Origin: Blasia pusilla
Taxonomy: Eukaryota; Marchantiophyta; Marchantiopsida; Blasiales
Direction of reading: 5' to 3'
DNA length: 64,000 nt
Assembly (NCBI GenBank): GCA_050084515.1
Contig: CM114271.1
Span: 49,786,001 to 49,850,000 of the forward strand
Shown: piece by piece, positions 37,745 through 48,638 of the stretch
Position numbering within the stretch: the first letter of the stretch is position 1
Layout: every line of letters starts with the position of its first letter
Notes under the pieces: generated by a model
What the model saw: the letters and a program-made list of their open reading frames with translations, nothing else
Told to the model about the DNA's origin: nothing
The model's database searches: none
Position numbers and translations under genes: made by a program

Positions 37745-38608
37745 ATTCATAGTCGGCGAAACCCATACTCAAGAGTTCCACTGGAATTCAGGTCGACCTG
37801 AATTTTTCATTCGATCGCTCCTGTTTGGTCTTCGATCGCTGTCATTCTTTTTCTTCTCCAATCGAATCACATTGAATACCATAGTTCCAACCGCTTTTCT
37901 GTAGGAACAATTCCTTTGTAATTTGTGAACAGCGTTTTCGCCAGGCTACGCCTGATAGATTCCCCTGACCCAGAGACAATCTCTTCGATCGTAGATCGAC
38001 CGAGCGTTCATAGTCGGCGAAACCCATACTCAAGAGTTCCACTGGAATTCAGGTCGACCTGAATTTTTCAGCAGCATCGCTCCTGTTTGGTCTTCGATCG
38101 CTGTCATTCTTTTTCTTCTCCAATCGAATCACATTGAACACCATAGTTCCAACCGCTTTTCCGTAGGAACAATTCCTTTGTAATTTGTGAGCAGCGTTTT
38201 CGCCAGGCTACGCCTGATAGATTCCCCTGACCCAGAGACAATCTCTTCGATCGTAGATCGACAGAGCGTTCAGAAGCGGATGGTGTCCGGTTTTAGTGGA
38301 AAGGAAAACTTTGCGCATACTCAAGAGTTCCACTGGAATTCAGGTCGACCTGAATTTTTCATTCGCATCGCTCTTGTTTGGTCTTCGATCGCTGTCATTC
38401 TTTTTCTTCTCCAATCGAATCACATTGAACACCATAGTTCCAACCGCTTTTCCGTAGGAACAATTCCTTTGTAATTTGTGAGCAGCGTTTTCGCCAGGCT
38501 ACGCCTGATAGATTCTCCTGACCCAGAGATAATCTCTTCGATCGTAGAACGACCGAGCGTTCAGAAGCGGATGGTGTCAGGTTTTAGTGGAAAGGAAAAC
38601 TTTGCGCG
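37745..38608. repeat. Tandem array of about 261- and 291-base units
   Basis: The word CATACTCAAGAGTTCCACTG recurs at 37764, 38025 and 38316. The full unit, including CAGGTCGACCTGAATTTTTC, the ATCGAATCACATTGAA block and GCCAGGCTACGCCTGATAG, is nearly identical between copies. The later junctions carry a different insert (GAAGCGGATGGTGTC, then GGAAAGGAAAACTTTGCG) in place of TAGTCGGCGAAACC. That is why the period changes from 261 to 291. Near-identity suggests recent duplication or homogenisation. The array lies directly upstream of the PADRE-like ORF. Confidence 0.92.
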
Positions 38609-38942
38609 TAGACGAGATTGGTTACGCTTTGTCTCTTGGTTGAATTCTTCGAGGGCAGGCTTGGTTTTGGTTGTTATTGGGCCACCGGGAAACTCTTTTC
38701 CAAAAAATTTTGCGACTAGGCCCACTTACTAGACTTTCAGCTGTACATATACATAGCTGTAGTTTCCTTTCTTAGAAGATCGCAGTTGGAATATTTCCAG
38801 TGCTTGAAACGTAGATTTGAGAACCTTGACAGTGAAACCCGCTCGATACCATCAGCTGTCTCCCACCAACAGATTGCTAGCAAGAGTCCGGATTGGCTGA
38901 TTGCATTCTTTAATTGAATCTGAAGTTGCGGATCTCCGCCAC

Positions 38943-39416
38943 ATGGGGAACACGGTAATCGGAGCTCAAAAGGTGCAAGTATTGCAAATCAATGGGAAGA
39001 TCCTGGAGTTTGATCAGCCAATGGTGGTGGCAAAACTGATGCGACGGCACCGACATCACTTTTTTGTGCGCTTCCGCGCCATGACCCGACAATCCATCAA
39101 AAAGCGGAGTCGAGCTGCGCTACTCTTGCCACACAGTGTTCTAGCCGGACTCGCTGTTGAATTATGGACGGAGAGGTCTACAAAGACGAGGAAGAGGGGG
39201 TTACCTCTTATGTCGGTCTTTGTAGACCTCTCCGTCTGTAATTCGAAGTGCTCGAAGTGCTCGCCGTTATCCAGTCTCATGAGTCGACGTTTCATGAGAT
39301 TGGATCCTATCTTTCGTTCAGTGATTGTGAGACTGGGTGGGAGGCGAGATGTGGTTGGACCTGATCGAGATTCCAACATTGTACGCCAGCCAGCCTTAGA
39401 ATTCTCTTTTTCTTGA
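38943..39416 (+). CDS. PADRE (DUF4228)-like small protein, possibly decaying
   Basis: The frame from the ATG at 38943 opens MGNTVIGAQKVQVLQINGKI and continues LEFDQPMVVAKLMRRHRHHF. This is the layout of plant PADRE/DUF4228 proteins: an N-terminal MGN that could be myristoylated, a beta-rich VQVLQxNGKxLEF strand pair, then a helix. A later RSRAALLLPHSVLAG resembles the family's LLP segment. Beyond residue 75 the frame runs straight through the long hairpin at 39167-39236, so the C-terminal half is not family-like. Total 157 residues, within the family range. PADRE genes respond to pathogens and abiotic stress in land plants (family knowledge). It is either a real gene altered by an inverted duplication or a pseudogene. 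Confidence 0.45.
   Translation: MGNTVIGAQKVQVLQINGKILEFDQPMVVAKLMRRHRHHFFVRFRAMTRQSIKKRSRAALLLPHSVLAGLAVELWTERSTKTRKRGLPLMSVFVDLSVCNSKCSKCSPLSSLMSRRFMRLDPIFRSVIVRLGGRRDVVGPDRDSNIVRQPALEFSFS
39159..39244. repeat. Long hairpin with perfect 21-base arms
   Basis: Arms 39167-39187 (GACGGAGAGGTCTACAAAGA then C) and 39216-39236 are exactly complementary. The 28-base spacer contains a second stem, AAGAGG/CCTCTT. Flanking GAATTA and TAATTC extend pairing beyond two mismatches. The fold is similar in size to a plant miRNA precursor or foldback repeat. Confidence 0.85.
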
Positions 39417-39664
39417 CCTTCTCCAATCCCACTACCGAGGAATCCTTTGTTGCTGACAGCGTCGTGTGCAAGAACACCATATCACGTGAGCTGCAGCCCC
39501 GCTCGAGGAAAGCGCACATCCAAAGCCCCACGAACTAATAGTGAGAAATACGGTCACTATCTGAGTAACTGAAATTCCTAACACAGAAACTCTTTTGTAC
39601 TTCTCAGTGGATGGCACACGTTTACTTTGATTATTGGAATCTGAGGAAACCACCATCACTTGCA

Positions 39665-39878
39665 GAATTGTCACTTGCAGAATTGGTGCTACACGAGCAA
39701 TCGTGACAGAGCCAGACTCAATGTGCGCATGCCCTCACAGGACGGCGGAAATGGGCTGAGTATTCCCTCTAATTGGTGGAGAATTGTCACCTGCAGAATT
39801 GGTGCTATACGAGCAATCGTGACAGAGCCAGACTCAATGTGCGCATGCCCTCACAGGACGGCGGAAATGGGCTGAGTA
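39665..39878. repeat. Direct duplication with 116-base period
   Basis: A unit starting GAATTGTCAC, with GCAGAATTGGTGCTA and CAGGACGGCGGAAATGGGCT inside, begins at 39665 and 39781. The copies are nearly identical through GGGCTGAGTA. No coding sense is apparent. Confidence 0.9.
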
Positions 39879-40281
39879 CATGTTTTAGCTCCCGACTCGT
39901 AGAGCCGCTTCCACAAAGAGCAAAACGCTCCCACAATTGCGTCATCAGAGGGTTTCGATCCCCACCCACTAGATCTGAAGCCAACAACCCGGCCCTACTG
40001 ACGTAAGCCTCCTAGATGTTTGGGAAAGGGGGCTTTCGGATCTTATTTATGAAATTAGTTTTTTCCGCGCCGAGATCTTCTTCTCTTACAAATATCATAG
40101 CCTTTTTTTTAGGTGAGCTTTATGAAATTAAAGTTACGTTTTTCTTACTTGCAATCTGCTCTTGGTGGTCCCTCTTTTTTTTTACTAGAATTATCTAATT
40201 ATATTGAAATTTTAATATGCTCTTTTTAAATTTGCAGTGAATAATATTGTATATGCGGAGTGAGGCTAACTAGCTTACGCC

Positions 40282-40716
40282 ATGTCAACTCTCTCATCAA
40301 GATGCAAGAGGCCGATAATTGTGGAAGAAATTGTAATAAATAGGAGTCCTCAATATTTGGTAGAGAGAGATGAACATAGATTTTCATTATCTCGCTCTGA
40401 ACGAAAACGAAAATTGTTTGATGTGGACCCTACATTTTTTGCTCCTATTTCAAATGGTTTCAATGAGACTGAGGAGGTTAGAGAAGTCTCAATAGGTGAG
40501 GAAATTGTGATTATTCTCAATAGTAATGAGAGATACTCTGTAGATATTTGTCTTGGTCTTAAAGAACTTGACGATGGAGAATATTCCTCCACTTCCCTCT
40601 ATGATTTTGAGGGATGGTATGTTGGTGATGAGTTCGACCTCGAATATAGGTGTATGGATTATGGGGATTTAGACATAAGTGTAGATAGTCATAGTCGAGA
40701 TATTGGAGATAAGTAG
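40282..40716 (+). CDS. Helitron accessory ORF 1, unknown function
   Basis: A 144-residue frame from ATG 40282 to TAG 40714-40716. It is acidic, especially toward its C terminus (LGLKELDDGEYSST, CMDYGDLDISVDS), with an early basic patch, SRSERKRKLF. I recognise no domain. It sits about 270 bases inside the Helitron left end. An acceptor-like ATGCAG at about 40975-40980, before the next ORF, suggests the two may be spliced together. Confidence 0.5.
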   Translation: MSTLSSRCKRPIIVEEIVINRSPQYLVERDEHRFSLSRSERKRKLFDVDPTFFAPISNGFNETEEVREVSIGEEIVIILNSNERYSVDICLGLKELDDGEYSSTSLYDFEGWYVGDEFDLEYRCMDYGDLDISVDSHSRDIGDK

Positions 40717-40992
40717 CCTAGAGAGTACTATAAATTGTGTATATCCGATTAATCATCAAATCCATGTTGGTTTTGTTCTCAGATATGTCTGTTTGAGATT
40801 GTTGAGTTGAGCAAACGATCAAGTTTCATTTCTTTGGGAGTGGTGTGACTCAAAAAAGTAAGTCTTCTCTGCTTGTGTTCTAATATTCAGGTGTGCAGAT
40901 TTAGTATCCTTTTCTATTGAGTATTTCTTTCATTATTTTGATATATTTCTTTTATTTAAATAATTGTGTGGATAATGCAGGATACTTTATAA

Positions 40993-41565
40993 ATGAGTGT
41001 TGACGAATTACGCTATAGCGATGGTGAGTTCTACGTTCCTCTTGATGAACAAGAAAGGGATTATACACCTATAGATATTGACGTCATAGAGGTGATACAA
41101 ATAGCAAGTCCGAAGTATGTCCCCTCGCCGATCGTTGAAAATAGGAATAATGCTTCAAGTCCTGGCTATGTTCCATCGCCGATTTTTGAAAATATGGATA
41201 AGGCTTTAAGTCCTAGCTATGAACCATTGCCAATTTGCGAAAATGGGATTAATGCTCCTAATGTTAGCATAAGCCCTTTGAGAAATGGTCAGAGTTGTAG
41301 TTATGATGAGAGTGCATCTAGGATTTTAACCACACCTGTGGTGAATCATCATTCTATTTCACAAGAAGTAGTTGGAGGTCGGGGGAGAAGGAGATCAGAT
41401 TCCACACATGATTGCATCCCTTCATCAGACCCTATAGCATCTAGCCATTCATTTGTACGTGATTGTTACGGGTCGGGGTCATGGGAAATTAGTGATTGTC
41501 ATTCAATTAGCTCTGAGGACTCAAGTGAGATGAGTACGGCCAAGTCTCATTGCCCGTTAGAATGA
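40993..41565 (+). CDS. Helitron accessory ORF 2, Ser/Pro-rich with 17-residue repeats
   Basis: A 190-residue frame from the ATG at 40993. Three tandem 17-residue units start at 41107, 41158 and 41209 with the pattern SPxYxPxPIxEN. The start, SDGEFYVPLDEQERDYTP, resembles SEGEYFTMI at the start of the ORF at 52280. The C-terminal third is Ser-rich (SISSEDSSEMS). It is probably disordered. The function is unknown to me. Position suggests an element-encoded accessory protein, not a host gene. Confidence 0.5.
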   Translation: MSVDELRYSDGEFYVPLDEQERDYTPIDIDVIEVIQIASPKYVPSPIVENRNNASSPGYVPSPIFENMDKALSPSYEPLPICENGINAPNVSISPLRNGQSCSYDESASRILTTPVVNHHSISQEVVGGRGRRRSDSTHDCIPSSDPIASSHSFVRDCYGSGSWEISDCHSISSEDSSEMSTAKSHCPLE

Positions 41566-41730
41566 TTTTCCTATTTCAAATTTTTATAAAAACTTCAGTT
41601 ATGTGTAAATTTATTTTTTAATATAGATTATAATATTCACAGTTTTTTGTATAAAAATTTCTCTTTTTTCTATTATTTTTTTATATATTGAAAAAATATA
41701 TTTTGGTCGGATGGTTGATATTATCACAAG

Positions 41731-42948
41731 ATGCATGAATCTCAAGAGGAACCATCGAGGCGAGATGAAAAAAGACTATTTGCAGACATCACCAATGTAG
41801 TCTCCTTACCTAATGTGGAGCATGATCACCACATTTCATGTAGTGCTCCATCTTCTATACGGATTTTGGAGGAAACAGAGAAGCTTGCATATAAGAAGGT
41901 TAGAAGGGTTGCTTCTCAAAGAAACAGAAGGGCGCTTCATGATATGCGATTCGTAACTCATTCAACGACTTTGTCATCTCCAATGTAAGGATACTTAGCA
42001 TTATGATTATAGAATGATATCGTAACCATATGTGCACACTCTAGATTTGTTGTGTGACTTTAATATCTTTCATGTTTGTGATGTAGACTTCCAAATCCAT
42101 CGAACCCGAAACGATTACGTGATATACATCAAATTGTGAGAGCTCAAGGACAAAAGCGAAGACATGCTAAATTAGTTGAATTGAGATCTATTGAAGGTGT
42201 TGTGAATGTTCCATTGATGGAAGAATTACAACCAACCATCATCGATGGCCCACCAGACGCAAATATTAGAAGGTATTTATTTATGTATAACATTTCTACT
42301 TTTTATTATAATAATATTTATAATTTATTTTCGTATTATAACTTTTTGTATTCTTTGTTCAGGTTGGTAGCAACACCTTCCAATCGAAATCTTCATGCTT
42401 TAATAGACTCTACATCGTCTCCAATGTACGTTTCATCCACTCATTAATTTCTTTCTTTTTATTGGTTTTTTTTTTAATTTAATTATTTTGACTTAATTTT
42501 TTTTAATATTATTTTTCTTAGTCTTCCACTTCCGTCCAACCCTCGGGGATTACATGCTATGCTTCAAGTTGCACGAGCACAAGGCCAGAGAAGAAGGCAC
42601 CATAATTTGGCCCAAGCGAATGTTCATCAATTGTCTGTGAATCTTCTTCCTAGAGAGGAAGTTGAGGCTATGACTACTAATGACTTTCATACTCAAGCTA
42701 ATACAAGGTATGCTTTACATACTTCTATTATTGATGCTTCTTACTTGGTCTTATATTTTTATGAATGATCTCTAATAAAAAAAAATTTGCAGGCCAATTA
42801 TGGTACATCATGAAGTTGAAACTATTCCAAACTCTAGGAGTGTGGTCTTTCCATCTCCAATATATATTCAAATTTAATAGAGATATGTTTATATGTATAT
42901 TTATTCTTGTTATAAGCATATATATTAATTTCTTAACATCTGCTTGCA
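41731..42948 (+). CDS. Repeated small exons upstream of the Helitron Rep domain
   Basis: Exon-like blocks bounded by AG and GT alternate between two types. One type ends in SSPM or PSPI (41731-41985, about 42362-42424, about 42793-42860). The other starts LPxPxNPxxL and runs into AxAQGQRRRH (42087-42272, 42522-42707, and the block opening at 42950). Three copies of the second type read LRDIHQIVRAQGQKRRHAKL, LHAMLQVARAQGQRRRHHNL and LSHMLQVARAEGQRRRHAHL. The arrangement implies serial exon duplication. The basic QRRRH words resemble nucleic-acid-binding patches; that is inference. Confidence 0.55.
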
Positions 42949-42949
42949 G

Positions 42950-43928
42950 TCTTCCAATTCCTACCAATCCTCTACGATTATCTCACATGCTTCAAGTTGC
43001 TCGAGCTGAGGGCCAAAGAAGAAGACATGCTCATTTGGATGAAGTACATGAGATTGCACATGTTGGCGATTTGTTGATAAGGAATGATGCCAATGGACCT
43101 AATCGTGAAGGCCACATGGAAGTGAATGAAGACAATGTATCTGCCTCAATTCCAAATGTGGGATCACATTTGGATGAAGTACATGAGATTGCACATGTTT
43201 GTGATGCGTTGTTTAGGAGCGATGCCAATGCAACCAATCGTGAAGGCGACATGGAAGAAAATGAAGACAATGCACATGCCTCGATTCCAAATGTGGGATC
43301 TAGAAGGGTTGTGAACTTGAAAAAGTTGCTCAATATTGCACGTATTCCTAACTTTGAAGAGAAGCACATTCGAATTCTTAGGTTGGGAAATCGTATTGAT
43401 AGTATGATTGGCCATTTTAGTGTTGGACTTATGAATGTTGTTTGTCCGACTTGCAATGCTCTACATTGGAAGTGTGAGAGAGTGAAGTATACTAGGTTTA
43501 TAAGCTCGCCTTTTAGTATGTGTTGTGGGCATGGTAAGATTCAATTTCCATATTTGACAGCTTCACCTTCTATACTAGCAGAATTACTTTCTGGTATGAT
43601 TGCAAATAGTCTTCATTTTTTGCGTAATGCACGTGCCTATAATAGTGCTCTTCAATTGGCATCTACTGGGGCACATGTGACAGAGCAACGAGGCGGTACA
43701 GGAAACTTCAGGATTCAAGGTGGTGTATATCATTCTATTGGACCTCTACATGCTGAAAGTGGTGCTCCTCCACAATTTGCGCAAATTTATATTCATGATG
43801 ATGAGCATCAGATGGAACATAGAAGAAGGATTATGACTGGAGATTATCGGGATCAATTGAGGCTAGAGATCTTAAGGGGATTACAAGATATGTTACATGC
43901 CCATAATCCATATGTGGCTTTATTTTGA
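42950..43928 (+). CDS. Helitron-like N-terminal domain exon
   Basis: The exon opens at 42950 after TTGCAG. It contains two tandem 45-residue units (43032-43301) beginning HLDEVHEIAHV and ending ASIPNVGS. It then runs into the conserved Helitron N-terminal region: a Cys-rich stretch (VVCPTCNALHWKCE, MCCGHGKI), FLRNARAYNSALQLASTGAH, GTGNFRIQGGVYHSIGPL and a QIYIHDDEHQMEHR block. This domain precedes Rep in plant Helitron transposases. The frame stops at TGA 43926-43928, where homologues continue, so it is broken. Confidence 0.75.
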
Positions 43929-43931
43929 AAT

Positions 43932-44594
43932 GTGGCTATTGATCCATGTAATTCTGACTTTCATATTGTTCTTAAGGGTAGTAAGCGAGGTCTCGATGCA
44001 AAACGATACACCTTGCCTGTTGCTTCAGAGATTGCAGCTATCTTGCCTGGAGATGGGAGTGAGCCAGTAGAAGGACGTGATATTATTGTTCGCTTACATG
44101 GAGGAGGGATTTGTCGTCTTTCAGACTTGAATGAAGCATATATCCCATTGCACTTTGTTTTGCCTTTTGTTTATGGTGAAGCAGGTTGGCATCCTGGGAT
44201 ACCTTTGCAAGGGCAACATGGTCATAGAGATGATCCTCCGTTAAGAGGGTATGCTATGATGGATGAAGATAGAGATGATATTGTACAAGGAGAAATTCAA
44301 GGTGAGGTTACCACTCATGAGGCGAGTTCAAAGACGATTACTGCTTTATAATTTGCTTCATTCAGACTTCAAATGCGAGCTAACACTATGAATAATAATC
44401 GGTTGTTGAGGTTTGGTCGTCTTACTCAAGAATATATGGTGGATATGTATGCGACTATCGAAATGAAACGACTAACTTGGATACGATTGCATCAAAAAGA
44501 GTTGAGAGCTGATTTATACCAAGGGGTCAGAGATGCCATGACTCGGCATGATGTGAACGGTCAAGGCATAGGGAGACGTATTATCTTACCCTAG
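43932..44594 (+). pseudogene. Helitron middle segment (broken frames)
   Basis: Two frames (43932-44351 and 44373-44594) continue the transposase with one stop between them. They read FHIVLKGSKRGLDAKRYTLP, LPFVYGEAGWHPGIPL, then GRLTQEYMVDMYATIEMKRL. These match the linker between N-terminal and Rep domains in Helitrons. Missing stretches and the stop mark decay. Confidence 0.7.
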
Positions 44595-44618
44595 TCTTTC
44601 ATAGGAGGACCTCGTCAC

Positions 44619-45470
44619 ATGCATCAATTGTACCATGATGCTATGGCCATTGTGAGACATTTTGGGAAGCCTGACTACTTTTTGACAATGACTTGCAATC
44701 CTAAATGGCCAGAGATTACCTTTGCTCTACTGCATGGTCAATCAACGTCCGATCGTCTTGACCTGGTTATACGTGTTTTCCAACAAAAGAAGAAGGAGTT
44801 GTTGAGACTTATATTGGATAAGCATATTTTGGGTCGAGTGGTGGGATGCATTCATGTGGTCGAGTTCCAAAAGAGAGGACTACCACATGTGCATATCCTA
44901 ATTATTGTTGCTTCTGAGGATAAGCCAAGGACAACCTCTCATTATGACGATTTTATATCAGCTGAGATTCCGAATCCCATGACTCATCCTAGGCTACATT
45001 CTACTGTAAGAAATTGTATGATTCATGGTCCGTGTGGAGTAGCACATCCAACTGCACCTTGCACGGATAAAACGACAAAAAAATGTTCCAAAGGATACCC
45101 AATGCCGTTTGCAACAATGACAATGGAGAATGAGGATGGATATCCTATTTATAAGAGGTAATTCATTGGTTTTGTTGTTGATTTCGTCATTTGATGTTCT
45201 TCTATTAGTGTGCTATCTTTTTTCCCCAACTATTAACATACTTCTATATGTGTTTATGCAGGCGTGATAATGGCAGATTGATAAATAAGTCCAATCATGA
45301 CTTTGATAATCGTTGGGTGGTTCCATACAATCCAATGTTATGTACTTTATTTGATTATCATATCAATTTGGAGATAACAAATAGCATCTTGGCAGTAAAG
45401 TACTTTTATAAGTACGTGTACAAAGGATCTGATGCCATATCATATACCTTGGCAAATACTACATCATGAG
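44619..45470 (+). pseudogene. Helitron Rep (HUH endonuclease) domain
   Basis: The frame 44619-45161 starts MHQLYHDAMAIVRHFGKPDY and has TCNPKWPEI. The metal-binding HUH motif is GLPHVHI (HVH at 44886-44894). An intron (GT at 45161, AG near 45262) leads to RRDNGRLINKSNHDFDNRWVV and the two-tyrosine motif KYFYKYVYKG (about 45398-45427). In Helitrons these residues nick DNA and join ends during rolling-circle transposition (family knowledge). The signature residues survive. A TAG lies just upstream (about 44592) and the frame ends at TGA 45467-45469, where homologues read on. Confidence 0.85.
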
Positions 45471-45672
45471 AGGATACTATTGATGAGACGTCATTATATC
45501 TTGATGCAAGGTATTTTGATCCCTTCTATCTTTCAAGATCTTGCAATTTTTCCTAGGATATATTGCGAGAGTCTAATAATATTTATATTGTATGGTATGA
45601 AGGTATGTTTCTTCTTCAGAAGCATGTTGGCGAATCTTCAAGTTTAGTCTACATGCAGAGCAACCAAGTATT

Positions 45673-46784
45673 GTGACATTGATTGTTTATCTTCCAGACA
45701 GTCAAATGGTATATTTTTATGGGCAAGATTCATTGGGTAATATTTTGGAGCGAAGTAAGGAAACCACTCTTACTCAATGGTTTGCAACCAATGTTTCTTA
45801 TTCGACTGCGCGACAATATCTTTATTTGGAGTTCCCTTCTCATTACTTTTGGAATAAGAAGCAATGGCATCCGCGTAAACGTGCGCGAAAAGGATGTGGA
45901 CATCCCATTGGACGTCTGTATATGACAAATCCAAGTAAACTTTCGATACTTTGTTAAGATACAATTTTTAAGGAAAAAATTGAGTTAACGTTAAAATCAT
46001 ATTCATGCTTCCTTCCTAATACTTTTTTTTTTCGCTAATCCTAGCTGAAGGGGAGCGTCATTGGTTACGATTACTTCTCCATCATGTGAGAGGAGCTCAA
46101 TCATATCAAGATTTGAGAACCATCGATGGTGTAGTTTATCCTACCTTCAAAGAGACCGCTATTCAGATGGGACTTTTGGAGGACGATAGAGAGATCTTTT
46201 CTTGCTTTGAAGAGGCGGTTGTCATTAGATCTTGGCTATTCATTACGTCTACTCTTTGCCATTTGTCTTCTATATAATACACCTTCCCTTCTGGCTATGG
46301 TGTGGGAACATTTTTTGGTTCCATTGACAGAAGATCTTCTACATCAAAGGCGTGAGGTAATATGCATGGCTTTTGTTGAGTCAATTTTTTTCTTATTTCT
46401 CTTACGAATATTTTAGGTACTTTATTTACGTTTTAACTTCTATATTGTTGCTTGTAATAGAGAATTGGTATTCCGACCCTTCCATTGGATGTTCATATTA
46501 TTAATCTTGCGTTATTGGAGGTCCATTACCATCTTCAAGATCATGGTAAAAGTATGGCGGACTTCCCCGACATGCCTCAACCAAATTTCCAAGCTCGTGA
46601 TTTATCTATTTTGCATCTAGAAGAAGAAGAGCTCTCCTACGATCATGATAATCTTTGTGAACGTGTGAGAGCAGGAGAGATGTCTTTAAATGATGGACAA
46701 TGCGCGATTTGGGAAGTTATTTGTAATGCTTTTCGCGATATCTTACACAATGCGCCACCTTCTGTAAGTGGATATTATATATAG
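45673..46784 (+). pseudogene. Helitron Rep-helicase linker, broken
   Basis: Frames show YLPDSQMVYFYGQDSL, then LTQWFATN and YLEFPSHYFWNKKQWHPRKR, then GERHWLRLLLHHVRGAQSYQ, VVYPTFKETAIQMGLLEDDR and INDGQ-type SLNDGQCAIWEVIC. This is the usual order between Rep and helicase in plant Helitrons. Introns, frameshifts and stops interrupt it. Confidence 0.75.
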
Positions 46785-46861
46785 TATATTTATTATTAAT
46801 TTCTTACACTTTTTATTTATTTATGTTTTCTTTTTAAAGTGTTTTTTCAGAATTTAAAAAT

Positions 46862-48521
46862 ATGGATTTTTCAGGCAAAACTTTTTTTATCGATGGTCCT
46901 GGCGGAACAGGAAAAACATTTTTGTACAACCTTCTTCTTGCAATGGTACAGAGCGAGGGTCATATAGCTCTTGCAGTTGCATCTTCGGGGATTGCCGCTT
47001 TATTATTGGATGGAGGTCGTATTGCTCATTCTCGATTCAAGATTCCTATCCAAGTACATGAAAGTTCCACTTGCAAGTAAGTCTAGATTTAAGATTTATT
47101 TTCCTTTTATGGCATGCATATTATTGTTTTATTTTTTGATTATCCTTCATAAATGTTCTCAGATATTGTTTTGTTTTGATTTTTAGTGATTTTCATAATA
47201 CAAAAGCGAAGTTGATTTTGGGATGAAGCTCCTATGACCCATCGTCACGCATTTGAGGCTGTTAATCGTACTTTCCAAGATATCATGGGTTAGATGGATC
47301 CTCGATTACGAGATTTGCCTTTTGGGGGAAAATCATTTTATTTGGTGGTGACTTTCGATAACTTCTTCCAGTTGTTCGTCGTGGAGATCGTGCCACAGTT
47401 GTGCGTGCAACACTTAGGAGATCTCCTATTTGGTTTGACGTGAGATTATTGAAACTCACTACCAACATGAGAGTCAATACTGTACAAGGTATTAAAGAAT
47501 AAACCTAATATTTCCCCTGCATTTCATGTGGTTTTTGTTTATTTTTAATATTTACTAATTTCTTCATCTTATATTTATTATCAGGATATGCATGAGAAGA
47601 GCAAGAAGCCTTTGCAAAGTGGTTATTAGAGGTAGGAGAGGGTCGTGTACCGCTACATTTGGACCTTGGAGAGGATTTTATACAAGTTCCGGATGCAATA
47701 ATTGTTAAAACCACAAGGATTAATGATTTCATTGATATTGTTTATGGACATGATGTTCATAAGTGGAGTGATATTGATTTCTTGAGGGGTACATCCATTT
47801 TGTCAACCAAGAATACTACTGTGGATATTATAAACGGAGAAATCATGTCTCGATTTCCAGGAGAGGTAATATTCATATTCTTGAATATCATTATTCTATT
47901 TTGATTGTTCTACTGCTACATTTTTCTATGATCTCTCTTATTATTAATGATTTATTTTGTTATTGCAGAGCATACTTTCTTGAGTCTTTGATTCTGTTTC
48001 CGGCGATGAGATGAGACTTGTTTATCCAATGAATTTTTGAATACATGTTTACCATCCGGATTGCCACCTCATTGTTTGACTTTGAAGATTGGAGCTCCGA
48101 TAATGCTATTACGGAATATGAATGGAGCAAAGGGACAAGCAAACGGGACTCGGCTGGTGATAGCTGGCTTTAGTCGACATCTTATAGATGCAACAATTAT
48201 CACGGGAAAAAACATTGAGCTCGAGTTTTCATTCCACGCATTCCATTGATTGCTTCGATTCGCCTACCTTTTGATTTCTGACGATTTCAATTTCCTATCC
48301 GTCCTGCTTTTGCAATGACTATTAATAAGTCTCAAGGTCAAACATTAGATAGAGTTGGTATTTACTTGCCCAATCCCGTATTTTCTCATGGGCAATTGTA
48401 TGTTGCCTTGTCAAGAGTAGGCTCGAGGAATTCTATTCATATTATGACAGATAATGAAAATGCTACTAACAAAATAGATATTTATACTAAGAATGTTGTA
48501 TATAATGAAGTGCTAAATTAA
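46862..48521 (+). pseudogene. Helitron PIF1-type helicase domain
   Basis: The Walker A motif GPGGTGKT is at 46895-46918. It is followed by ALAVASSGIAALLLDGGRIA. The Walker B region WDEAPM (47219 on) needs a frame change from its predecessor. Later parts include LEVGEG-type text near 47630 and a degraded GAPIMLLRN at about 48091. The final block [18 protein letters not shown], then YVALSRV (48315-48521), ends the protein in a stop. The ATP-binding and C-terminal motifs are those of SF1 PIF1 helicases in Helitrons. Several stops and frame changes make it non-functional. Confidence 0.85.
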
Positions 48522-48638
48522 ATTAAAGTAACATTCTATATGTGAAGTTTTATATTGGTACGCATTTTTCTAAATTTTGTAATGCTTCACTTATTGATAT
48601 GATTAATTTTACATATGCTACACGGGCATTCTTACAAG

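Larger units (their letters stand above)
40016..48638 (+). mobile_element. Autonomous-type Helitron, decayed
   Basis: The region carries, in order, accessory ORFs, repeated small exons, the Helitron N-terminal domain, an HUH/Y2 Rep domain and a PIF1-type helicase, all on the plus strand. The left end is probably near TCCTAGATGTTTGGG, followed by AAAGGGGGCTTTCGG (about 40010-40040), which resembles other TC-type ends here. The right end is probably at CACGGGCATTCTTACAAG (48621-48638), followed by T, matching the GCACGGGCATTATACTAG style end at 20181. Both termini are degraded, so borders are approximate. In-frame stops and frameshifts in Rep and helicase show it is inactive. It lies between the two calmodulin-like paralogues. 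Confidence 0.8.

Noticed and set aside
37745-39878. CRISPR-like array
   Set aside because: Units of 116-291 bases without short spacers in a plant nuclear context are ordinary tandem repeats.
39940-39985. GGTTTCGATCCCC, resembling a tRNA B box
   Set aside because: No A box, acceptor stem or cloverleaf could be drawn around it.
37179-48638. One 11.5-kb Helitron starting at 37179 that captured the tandem array and PADRE-like ORF
   Set aside because: A second 5'-like end near 40010-40040 better fits the coding start, and no evidence links 37179 to the 48638 end. Kept as a possibility only.
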